A stretch of 64,000 bases of DNA from positions 1 to 64,000 of the forward strand of contig NZ_JXLA01000014.1 of NCBI RefSeq assembly GCF_001886185.1, read 5' to 3'. This DNA is from Enterococcus raffinosus (lineage in GTDB: Bacteria; Bacillota; Bacilli; Lactobacillales; Enterococcaceae). The notes under the pieces were generated by a model, which was given only the letters and a program-made list of their open reading frames with translations, was not told where the DNA came from and made no database searches. Position 1 is the first letter of the stretch, and each line of letters starts with the position of its first letter. Shown piece after piece: positions 1 through 6,908 of this stretch. The position numbers and the translations under genes are program-made.

Positions 1-36
1 TTTCTATCAGTCCTAGAAATTATAGAGCCTTTTTTT

Positions 37-942
37 TTATATTGTCCCGTGCATGGAATGAATCGTCTGAATCGTCTGTTGCCATTTTACTTGTTCTGCA
101 TTAGAAAGATCTAAAGGAAAGCTTTCCATGATTCCTTGTCGTGAAAGCTTTGCTGGAGAGCCTACATAACAATCTTCAGCAGGATGATAATGGCTAACTG
201 GAGCGACTAGATAGTTGTTATTCAGAATGGCTTCAACAATTCGTGAGGCCTGAATGGCAATCCCATAAGAAGTATAGCCTTTACCTCTGAACGTAACCCA
301 GCCACCATCTCGAGCAGCAGCATCTAATGCTATAAGTTTCTCTTCAGATAAGGTATCTGTAATTGGTACTCCGCCTATACGAACACTTGACCAAGCAACA
401 AACTGGCTTTCACCGTGCTCACCAATAACATAGCCGTCAATTGCAGAAGGATGAACGTTCAATTTCTGACTAACAGCATGTTTCATGCGTCCAGTATCTA
501 ACGTAGTACCTGTGCCTAGCACTCGTTCTTGAGGAAAAACCGTTAGTTCCTGCAAATACTGGGTGATCACATCACATGGATTAGTAATGTTCAGTAGTAT
601 TCCATTAAACCCAGATTCTTTGATTTTTGGTGCCCATTCCTCCACGATCTTTTTAGTAAGGTTCAATTCTGCGAAACGATCAGGATTGCCTTCGAAGATG
701 GAAATGTCGCCGGCTGAAAAAACAATGATGTCAGTGTCTGATAACTCAGCTAAATCAGGTTCGATTAGCCGTACTTGATTATTTTGTTCCATTTGTCCAT
801 CCATCAGATCATTTAATTCTGCTCTAAGAATAGCTTCTCTTGGCTCAAAAAGAACCAGCTCATCTATTATATTTTTTGAAATTAAGGTATAAGCTGTCGT
901 ACTTCCAACATGACCTACACCGATAATTGCGACTTTTCTCAA
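37..942 (-). CDS. L-2-hydroxyacid dehydrogenase (L-hydroxyisocaproate / lactate dehydrogenase family)
   Basis: NAD-dependent cytosolic enzyme predicted to interconvert 2-oxo acids and L-2-hydroxy acids. The N-terminus carries the Rossmann motif GVGHVGS, followed by NITNPCDV and the GEHGESQF segment with the catalytic His. The length (about 301 aa) fits the LDH/MDH family. The stretches GEHGESQFVAWS and GKGYTSYG resemble L-2-hydroxyisocaproate dehydrogenase of lactobacilli more than glycolytic LDH, which normally has DTARFR where this protein has DTGRMK. Start choice: GTG at 951 is only 1 nt from the AGAGAGG ribosome site, so the in-frame TTG at 942 (10 nt away) is preferred; 951 remains possible. 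Monocistronic, with the nrdI terminator just upstream. Substrate specificity is inference. Confidence 0.85.
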   Translation of the reverse strand: MRKVAIIGVGHVGSTTAYTLISKNIIDELVLFEPREAILRAELNDLMDGQMEQNNQVRLIEPDLAELSDTDIIVFSAGDISIFEGNPDRFAELNLTKKIVEEWAPKIKESGFNGILLNITNPCDVITQYLQELTVFPQERVLGTGTTLDTGRMKHAVSQKLNVHPSAIDGYVIGEHGESQFVAWSSVRIGGVPITDTLSEEKLIALDAAARDGGWVTFRGKGYTSYGIAIQASRIVEAILNNNYLVAPVSHYHPAEDCYVGSPAKLSRQGIMESFPLDLSNAEQVKWQQTIQTIHSMHGTI

Positions 943-960
943 TTTCAACACGCCTCTCTC

Positions 961-986
961 AAAAAAATTCTTATTTTAAAAGAATG
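961..986 (-). terminator. Terminator of nrdI
   Basis: Read on the minus strand, ATTCTT pairs with AAGAAT across a short A/T loop and is followed by seven T. It lies between nrdI and the dehydrogenase gene, both on the minus strand. The stem is weak. Confidence 0.5.
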
Positions 987-1028
987 CCCCTAACATGAGA
1001 AAAAGTCAATAGAATAATTAGTAAATGA

Positions 1029-1478
1029 TTAATTTACGGCTTTCTTTTTTAAAATCTGGTACACACGTTCACAATCTGCAGAGGTCCCTCTTAGTTCATA
1101 ATCCGCTAAGAAGGGAAAACTAAAAGCTTCACTGTATTGTTTTGCGGTTAAGCAATATTGGTAGTTAAAGTTTTTGTTTCCACTGCCAACTACACCTAGA
1201 CATTTTTTGTAGTTATCTTCGTATTCTAAGTATTCACGCATCACTTCGGTCAGGATCTCAGTATCCCCGCTATCTACACCGTTACCGCCTTCTAAATAGG
1301 TGGGAACAAAAGTAAAGAAAGGAGATTCTTCCACTTCAAAAATACTGTTCTCTGAAATTTCTTTGGCTGAAATCAATGGATTTGCTGAGTCTAACTCATG
1401 TTGTTCTTTCCCGTATTCCTCCAAGCGTTTTATAAAAGCTTTTGTATTTCCAGAGATCGAGATATATAAAATATTCAT
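1029..1478 (-). CDS. nrdI: NrdI-like flavodoxin
   Basis: Small flavodoxin-fold protein (149 aa). NrdI family members deliver the oxidant that assembles the Mn-tyrosyl radical cofactor of class Ib ribonucleotide reductase NrdF. The N-terminus has a short flavodoxin phosphate loop (YISISGNTKAF), then FVPTYLEGGNGV and the glycine-rich VVGSGNKNFNYQYC segment typical of NrdI. The start has GGAGG 9 nt upstream and an extended -10 (TGTTATAAT on the minus strand, plus-strand 1539-1547) further up. No nrdE, nrdF or nrdH lies next to it here, so it is a solo copy; the reductase would have to be encoded elsewhere. Role in reductase activation is from family knowledge. Confidence 0.85.
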   Translation of the reverse strand: MNILYISISGNTKAFIKRLEEYGKEQHELDSANPLISAKEISENSIFEVEESPFFTFVPTYLEGGNGVDSGDTEILTEVMREYLEYEDNYKKCLGVVGSGNKNFNYQYCLTAKQYSEAFSFPFLADYELRGTSADCERVYQILKKKAVN

Positions 1479-1569
1479 TAACTGACGCCTCCTATTTATT
1501 AAAATGAGTGAATCATAATCGTTTTATCTGACCACAGAATTATAACATGAAAAAGATAAATAAACAGAT

Positions 1570-1607
1570 TGTAAACGGTTGCAAAAATCAGTAAAATGTG
1601 TTATAAA
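1570..1607 (+). promoter_or_regulatory. Promoter of structured RNA, overlapped by cre-like site
   Basis: TTGCAA (1579-1584), a 17-nt spacer and TATAAA (1602-1607) preceded by TGT, giving an extended -10. TGTAAACGGTTGCA at 1570-1583 matches the CcpA cre pattern TGWNANCGNTNWCA with one mismatch and overlaps the -35, so catabolite repression is plausible. Predicted start of transcription is near 1613. Confidence 0.6.
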
Positions 1608-1612
1608 TATAG

Positions 1613-1950
1613 ATGTAAGGGGTAGGTCCCTAAGGTTGTAAAATTGTACAACAGAAATGAATGGAAGCAGTATTCATTTCAAAGTGAATGCCGAAATGGC
1701 AGAAAGGAAGTAGGGATTTGAAGTCTCCTTACCAAGTTATTCTAATCTAGCGGGGAAGAGAAATGTAGACAGTAGAACCATTTCTCCACTTAATGGTGAG
1801 GCTTAAACGAAATTCAACCACAAAGACGTTTAAGACCTAGACAAGAGTGTGAATATTCCAGAAATCTGGAATGAAGAAAAAACACTTAGCCATTAGACCT
1901 GCTAGATTATTTTTTTTGCGCAAAAAAGCCAGCTGAAAAGCTGGCTTTTT
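1613..1950 (+). ncRNA. Putative structured non-coding RNA
   Basis: No significant ORF, but dense complementary segments between a good promoter and a terminator. Domain 1: GTAAGG 1615-1620 pairs with CCTTAC 1727-1732, TCCCT 1627-1631 with AGGGA 1712-1716, and three hairpins lie inside (GTTGT/ACAAC, AATGAAT/ATTCATT, TGCC/GGCA). Domain 2: TAATCTAGC 1743-1751 pairs with GCTAGATTA 1901-1909 and encloses a multi-way junction of GAGAAATG/CATTTCTC, CTTAAACG/CGTTTAAG and AGTGT plus ATTCCAG / CTGGAAT plus ACACT. I do not recognise it as RNase P, tmRNA, 6S or SRP RNA from their hallmark sequences. It could be a known class I cannot recall, or an unknown one. Confidence 0.6.
1923..1950. terminator. Bidirectional terminator between structured RNA and mvaS
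   Basis: GCCAGCT (1928-1934) pairs with AGCTGGC (1939-1945), with A5-6 on the left and T5 on the right. It can end the RNA on the plus strand and mvaS on the minus strand. Confidence 0.85.
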
Positions 1951-1956
1951 CGATAG

Positions 1957-3108
1957 CTATTTATTGTAATAACGAATATCACCACTAATTTTGTTTATCG
2001 CATAAGCAGTATAATCAGAGAAGGTATACGTTTCACCATCTGTCGGTAATTTCTTATTGAACATCGCTTCATATTCGTCAATCGACAATTGTTGACGACT
2101 TGAAAGCAACGCTTGATTTTCCTCAATTGATAGATAGGTTTTGTAATCATCCATCAAAGTCATTGAAAAGAATTCGCTGACTGCACCAGAGCCATAACTA
2201 AATAGACCAATCCGATCGCCAGCAGCTAAATCCCCATTATCGAGTAGTGACATGAGCCCAAGGTATAAAGAGCCTGTATATAGATTTCCGACTTGTCGAC
2301 TATATACAACCGCCTCATCATAACGAGCTTCAAGTCGTTGCTGCTCTTCTTCTGACATTTCAGAGAAAATTGCCCGCAGCGCCTTACGTCCCATTTTTGT
2401 ATAAGGTAGGTGGAAAGTCAGCGCAGCATAATCACTGCTATCTGTATGATTGACTTTTTTATTTTGTTCCCAAATACGAGTGAAGGAATCGATATACACC
2501 TGATTTGACATGTGACCATCAACTAATGGGTAATCATGTCCGGCCGGACGCCAGAAATCATAAACATCTTCGGAATAGAAGACACTATCATTGTTGAAAG
2601 CTAATAAATGTGGGTTTTTAGTAACTAGCATAGCGACTGCACCGCACCCTTGTGTCGGCTCGCCTCCGGTGTTCAGTCCATATTTAGCAATATCTGCTGC
2701 AATAACTAAAACTTTGCGATCCGGATGCAGAGTAACATAGTCGTTGGCTTGTTGCAGTGCAGCAGTACCACCGTAACAGGCATGTTTTATTTCAAATGAG
2801 CGAGCAAATGGTTGAATCTCTAACAGTTCATGGATGATAACTGACGCAGATTTTGAAAAGTCGGTGCTAGATTCTGTGCCGACAATTACCATGTCGATGT
2901 TCTTTTTGTCCTCATCTGTAAGAATTTTCGCAGCAGCACTTGCTCCTAAAGTAACGATGTCTTGTGTCTCAGGAATAATTGCCATCTGATCTTGTCCAAG
3001 ACCAATGTGAAATTTGTTGGGGTCAGTCTCACGTGCATTTGCCAAGTCCGTCATATCAAGATAATAATTTGGTACATGGAAACTGATTTTATCAATCCCT
3101 ATATTCAT
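1957..3108 (-). CDS. mvaS: Hydroxymethylglutaryl-CoA synthase
   Basis: Condenses acetyl-CoA with acetoacetyl-CoA to HMG-CoA, the second step of the mevalonate route to isoprenoids. The N-terminus IGIDKISFHVPNYYLDM, the motif FEIKHACYGGTAALQ with the catalytic Cys, GGEPTQGCGAVAML and FSYGSGAVSEFF follow bacterial MvaS closely. The start is set at the ATG at 3108 (MNIGID): AGGAGG stands directly upstream, whereas a longer frame to 3150 adds 14 residues with no family match. The protein of 383 aa has the usual length. It is divergent from mvaE, as in other enterococci. Confidence 0.96.
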   Translation of the reverse strand: MNIGIDKISFHVPNYYLDMTDLANARETDPNKFHIGLGQDQMAIIPETQDIVTLGASAAAKILTDEDKKNIDMVIVGTESSTDFSKSASVIIHELLEIQPFARSFEIKHACYGGTAALQQANDYVTLHPDRKVLVIAADIAKYGLNTGGEPTQGCGAVAMLVTKNPHLLAFNNDSVFYSEDVYDFWRPAGHDYPLVDGHMSNQVYIDSFTRIWEQNKKVNHTDSSDYAALTFHLPYTKMGRKALRAIFSEMSEEEQQRLEARYDEAVVYSRQVGNLYTGSLYLGLMSLLDNGDLAAGDRIGLFSYGSGAVSEFFSMTLMDDYKTYLSIEENQALLSSRQQLSIDEYEAMFNKKLPTDGETYTFSDYTAYAINKISGDIRYYNK

Positions 3109-3290
3109 ATTGCTCCTCCTATTTCTAATTGATGAATAATGCTTCATCAATCAATTTCACCAGCATATCTTTCCACTAAATTACCAAAGTAAAAAAGTAG
3201 AGTAGACATTCTTTTCTTCCAAAGGTAAATATATCATAGAAAGGTCAAAATTAGTTAAGTTTGAATCTTAAGAAATTATAAAACTATCTA

Positions 3291-3299
3291 TGCTATACT
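3291..3299 (+). promoter_or_regulatory. Extended -10 promoter of mvaE
   Basis: TGCTATACT, an extended -10 element, lies about 40 nt before the TTG start of mvaE. No clear -35 is seen. Confidence 0.45.
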
Positions 3300-3337
3300 T
3301 ACGTCTGGTTTTTAATGAAAATATTGGAGGTGCACTC

Positions 3338-5755
3338 TTGGAAGAAGTAGTTATTTTAAGCGCTGTACGAACACCAATTGGCAGATATAAAGGCAAATTA
3401 GCAACTGTTTCAGCCGTCGAGTTAGGTGCGTTCGCCGTAAAAGAAGCGATGAAACGCGCAGATCTCGCGCCAGATCAAGTTGAACAAGTATTCATGGGGA
3501 ATGTATTGCAGGCAGGAAATGGTCAAAATGTCGCAAGGCAATCTGCAGTAAAAGCAGGAATTCCTTATGAAGTACCCGCCACGACAATCAATGAGGTTTG
3601 CGGTTCAGGAATGAAATCAGTTATTTTTGGAATGCAGCAGATTTTGCTAGGTGAAGCTCAGGTTGTTGTCGCAGGAGGAACTGAAAACATGTCACAAGCA
3701 CCAAAAGTGACAAGTTTTGACTATTCTGCACAAGAGTGGCAGGAACCAAAATCAAGCATGATCTATGATGGATTGACAGATGCTTTTAGTGGCAAGCATA
3801 TGGGACTAACCGCGGAAAAGGTAGCTGAAGAGTATCAAATTACTCGTGAAATGCAGGATCAATATGCCTATGACTCCCAAATGAAGGCTTCAAGAGCCAG
3901 TAAAGATGGAAAATTTGAATCAGAAATCGTTCCTATTCCTCTTCCGGATGGAAGCACCTTATGGGAAGATGAAGGGATTCGACATGATTCAACGCTTGAG
4001 AAAATAGCTTCTTTAAAGCCTGCTTTTAAGGAAGGGGGCGTTGTTACAGCGGCTAATGCTTCGACTTTGAATGATGGGGCATCAGCGGTTGTTCTAGCGG
4101 CGAAATCCTATGCGATTGAGAATGGATTAGCTTATTTAGCGGTTATCAATGGCTATAGTGAAGTGGGAATTGACCCTAGTATCATGGGGATGGCTCCAGT
4201 TTCAGCGATTAATAAACTATTACACAAAGCAAACCGAACGATTGACGAAATTGATACGTTCCAAATCAATGAAGCGTTTGCGGCTGCTTCTGTCGCTGTT
4301 CAAAAGGAATTAAAGCTCCCTAATGAAAAAATCAACGTCTATGGTGGTGCAATTGCACTAGGACATCCAATCGGAGCTAGTGGAACACGGATTATCACGA
4401 CTTTGATCTCAGAGCTTGTACAAGAGGATAAACAGCGAGGCATCGCAAGTCTCTGTATCGGTGGCGGCTTAGGTCTAGCTTTGATGATAACGAAAGCTGA
4501 GGATCAAGAAACTGCAAAAAAAAAGTTTTATCAAATGACTCAAGCCGAACGATTAGCTAAGTTGGTCAAAGAAAAAAAGTTGTCGGCGAAGGAAGCGGCA
4601 CAACTAGCCACTGAGACAGTATTACCAGAGAAAATCGCGAATCATTTAATTGAGAATCAAATCAGCGAGTGCTCCATTCCACTTGGGTTGGCACAAAATT
4701 TTGTTATTAATGGGGAAAAAAAGCTTATTCCAATGGCGACAGAAGAACCTTCTGTTATTGCTGCTGCTAGTAATGCAGGGAAGATAATCGCTAAATCTGG
4801 TGGAATCACGACACGTGTGATGAATCAAAATATGGTTGGTCAAATTGTTTTGCGGAACGTTACAGATTTTGAGAAAGTGAAAAAAATCGTTGATGCCAAC
4901 GAACAAAGCTTTTTTGCGGTCGCTGAGAAAAGCTATCCGTCTATTTACCAACGTGGCGGTGGAGTACAATCGATAAAAGTGCGTACCTTTGAAGAAGGTT
5001 ATGTTTCTATCGACTTAGAAGTGGATACAAAAGACGCAATGGGAGCGAATATCTTAAACACAATGCTGGAGGCTGTTGCTCAAGAAGTCCGACAACTAAT
5101 GCCAGAAGCAGATATCTTATTTAGTATTTTAAGCAATTACGCGACACAGTCACTCATTGAAGCGAAATGTGAAATTTCATTGGAACAGCTCTCACCTGAG
5201 TTGGCTGAAAAAATTGTTTCTGCGAGTGAATACAGTAAGATCGATCCGTATCGTGCGGCTACCCATAACAAAGGCATTATGAACGGCATTGATGCTGTAG
5301 TATTGGCAACTGGAAATGACACACGTGCTGTAGCCGCTGCGTGTCACGCATACGCGGCACGAAACGGTCGATACGAAGGGATGACTGATTGGTCCATTCA
5401 AGAGAACACCCTCATTGGTAAGTTGACTTTACCTATGAAGGTTGGAATTGTTGGAGGAGCAACAAAGGTTTTTCCAAAAGCGCAATTAAGCTTGAAGTTA
5501 TTAGAAATAACGTCTGCTGAAAAGCTAGGAGAAATCATCGTGGCTGTTGGATTGGCTCAAAATTTTGCGGCTATTCGTGCATTAGTCACAGAAGGAATTC
5601 AAAAGGGACACATGGCGATGCAAAGTCGTTCGTTAGCGATTACGGCAGGCGCAACAACTAGTGAAATCCCACAAGTTTCTAGACAATTAAGAAAAGCTGA
5701 ACGAATGAATTTAGCGACAGCTGAAGAAATTATAAAAAAACTTCGTTTGGGTTAA
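3338..5755 (+). CDS. mvaE: Bifunctional acetyl-CoA acetyltransferase / HMG-CoA reductase
   Basis: Catalyses the first and third steps of the mevalonate pathway in one chain. Residues 1 to about 385 are a thiolase with the acyl-Cys motif NEVCGSGMK, the NEAFA motif and the C-terminal [12 protein letters not shown] containing the second catalytic Cys. Residues from about 410 are a class II HMG-CoA reductase with [18 protein letters not shown] and [20 protein letters not shown]. The start is TTG at 3338 ([15 protein letters not shown]) with GGAGG 7 nt upstream; the longer frame from 3290 adds 16 unmatched residues and overlaps the promoter. The resulting 805 aa agrees with E. faecalis MvaE. Confidence 0.96.
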   Translation: MEEVVILSAVRTPIGRYKGKLATVSAVELGAFAVKEAMKRADLAPDQVEQVFMGNVLQAGNGQNVARQSAVKAGIPYEVPATTINEVCGSGMKSVIFGMQQILLGEAQVVVAGGTENMSQAPKVTSFDYSAQEWQEPKSSMIYDGLTDAFSGKHMGLTAEKVAEEYQITREMQDQYAYDSQMKASRASKDGKFESEIVPIPLPDGSTLWEDEGIRHDSTLEKIASLKPAFKEGGVVTAANASTLNDGASAVVLAAKSYAIENGLAYLAVINGYSEVGIDPSIMGMAPVSAINKLLHKANRTIDEIDTFQINEAFAAASVAVQKELKLPNEKINVYGGAIALGHPIGASGTRIITTLISELVQEDKQRGIASLCIGGGLGLALMITKAEDQETAKKKFYQMTQAERLAKLVKEKKLSAKEAAQLATETVLPEKIANHLIENQISECSIPLGLAQNFVINGEKKLIPMATEEPSVIAAASNAGKIIAKSGGITTRVMNQNMVGQIVLRNVTDFEKVKKIVDANEQSFFAVAEKSYPSIYQRGGGVQSIKVRTFEEGYVSIDLEVDTKDAMGANILNTMLEAVAQEVRQLMPEADILFSILSNYATQSLIEAKCEISLEQLSPELAEKIVSASEYSKIDPYRAATHNKGIMNGIDAVVLATGNDTRAVAAACHAYAARNGRYEGMTDWSIQENTLIGKLTLPMKVGIVGGATKVFPKAQLSLKLLEITSAEKLGEIIVAVGLAQNFAAIRALVTEGIQKGHMAMQSRSLAITAGATTSEIPQVSRQLRKAERMNLATAEEIIKKLRLG

Positions 5756-5776
5756 TCAAAAGAATCGAAAACGATT

Positions 5777-5806
5777 GAGTAGAGCAAGATGCTCTACTCT
5801 TTTTTA
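5777..5806 (+). terminator. Terminator of mvaE
   Basis: GAGTAGAGC (5777-5785) pairs with GCTCTACTC (5791-5799), followed by T7. Confidence 0.9.
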
Positions 5807-5976
5807 TAGAAACGATCGTTATTTAATTATGTCCTCTCAGATTTTTCTGTACTTTTCTATAAACTATAAATTAATTTGAAAACTTTTTTTAATAAAAAAA
5901 TCGCTTTAAATCAATATAAAATTGGATTTTTCAAAGTGTGAATAAAGGGATCAACGGATTTTTTTCATAAAAAAGT

Positions 5977-6005
5977 TTGACAGACTCGTTATTACTTGTT
6001 ATATT
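5977..6005 (+). promoter_or_regulatory. Promoter of the M-box leader
   Basis: Consensus TTGACA (5977-5982), 17-nt spacer, TATATT (6000-6005). Transcription would start near 6012, just before the riboswitch. Confidence 0.8.
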
Positions 6006-6027
6006 GTGTTCGAAAATAAAATATGAT

Positions 6028-6185
6028 TTGTTAGGTGAGGCTCCTATACAAACATAGGCTACTGCCCAAAAATGTCGAGAGACGCCAATGGGTAGAACAG
6101 GAACTGTCGAATACAAGGCTTTTCTTAAGGTAGCTAAGATGTTTGTCTTTACGTTGTATAGTGCCAAAACTCAACGATTAGATCG
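6028..6185 (+). promoter_or_regulatory. M-box (ykoK) magnesium riboswitch
   Basis: The leader contains the conserved M-box blocks GTTAGGTGAGGCTCCTA, GCTACTGCCCA, AATGTCGAGAGACGCC and CAATGGGTAGAACAGG in the right order. M-box RNAs bind several Mg2+ ions and cause termination when Mg2+ is plentiful. It is followed by a strong terminator (6222-6260) and then a GNAT gene and an MgtA-type ATPase, the expected target. Exact ends are approximate. Confidence 0.93.
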
Positions 6186-6221
6186 ACTATACGACTTTGT
6201 CTCTTTAGGATGAATAATAGT

Positions 6222-6260
6222 AAGGCTTTTCGCTGAGTTTTTGAGCGAAAAGCCTTTTTT
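6222..6260 (+). terminator. Riboswitch-controlled terminator
   Basis: AGGCTTTTCGCT pairs with AGCGAAAAGCCT, followed by T6. Its place directly after the M-box makes it the expression platform. Confidence 0.88.
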
Positions 6261-6319
6261 ACGTAGCAAACATTATTATTTTTAAAACAAGAATAAGGAG
6301 GAACAATCATGGTAAAACA

Positions 6320-6793
6320 GTGTTCACATTAACAAAGTGGAATAGCCCATTATATAATGAGGCCTTGACACTTAGAAACAACGAGTTAAAGCTAAGCTCT
6401 GGTAAGCAACTTCTATTCCAAGCACCTAGAGAGGAAAAGAACGATCTTCACTTGGTTGTCAAGCGAGGGAATCGAGTAGTAGGAACGCTATTACTACATC
6501 CGATTTCAAACGAATGTGCTCAGTTCAAACAAGTTGCAGTAGATACTCATTTTCAAGGGGAAGGGTTAGGAAAAAATTTATTGATTTATGCAGAACAGAT
6601 CGCGAGGAGTTTCGGCTTTTGTTTCGTTTTTTTAACTGGTAGAAAGCAAGCATGGGGATTTTATGAAAAATTAGGATACCAGGCGATTTCTGATGATTAT
6701 GAGGAAGGCAAATTGGTTATGAGAATCTACAAAAAGAAGATTCGATCATCACTAGAACAAACAGAAAAAAAGGAGATGAAAACAAATGGATGA
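6320..6793 (+). CDS. GNAT-family N-acetyltransferase, start region doubtful
   Basis: Acetyl-CoA-dependent acetyltransferase of unknown substrate. The acetyl-CoA loop is seen as QVAVDTHFQGEGLGKNLL, followed by GFYEKLGYQ near the C-terminus. The open frame begins with GTG at 6320, but the ribosome site AAGGAGG (6296-6302) is placed for the ATG at 6309, which is in another frame and stops after 7 codons. One extra A in the AAAA run at 6314-6317 would join the two as MVKTVFTLTKW. So the gene is either weakly translated from GTG or carries a 1-nt deletion (real or a sequence error). It is the first gene after the M-box terminator and thus Mg2+-regulated. Confidence 0.75.
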   Translation: MFTLTKWNSPLYNEALTLRNNELKLSSGKQLLFQAPREEKNDLHLVVKRGNRVVGTLLLHPISNECAQFKQVAVDTHFQGEGLGKNLLIYAEQIARSFGFCFVFLTGRKQAWGFYEKLGYQAISDDYEEGKLVMRIYKKKIRSSLEQTEKKEMKTNG

Positions 6794-6811
6794 CAGTAGC
6801 TCAATAATTGC

Positions 6812-6886
6812 GGGTTTATGGCAGAAAAGAACAAACAAGATACTATTGTCTATTTGTTTTTAACCTCCACTTTTCTCCATAAGCCC
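6812..6886 (+). other. Long hairpin in front of mgtA
   Basis: GGGTTTATGG (6812-6821) plus AGAAAAG (6823-6829) pair with CTTTTCT (6870-6876) plus CCATAAGCCC (6877-6886), 17 bp with one bulged C and one G-U pair; AACAAA/TTTGTT extends it inside. It fills the space between the GNAT stop and the mgtA ribosome site (AGGAGG at 6896-6901). A 25-codon ORF (6786-6863) starting MDDSSS reads into it. Possible processing site or second control element. Confidence 0.5.
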
Positions 6887-6908
6887 GTCGATTGCAGGAG
6901 GGGTAAGG

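Noticed and set aside
1613-1950. RNase P RNA, tmRNA, 6S or SRP RNA
   Set aside because: The universal GAGGAAAGUC block of RNase P, the tag and tRNA-like ends of tmRNA, the long bulged rod of 6S and the SRP domain IV sequence are not found; only an isolated ACAGAAA is shared with RNase P.
5931-6167. 78-codon minus-strand ORF within the M-box leader
   Set aside because: It is the reverse complement of the conserved riboswitch; no ribosome site and no protein family features.
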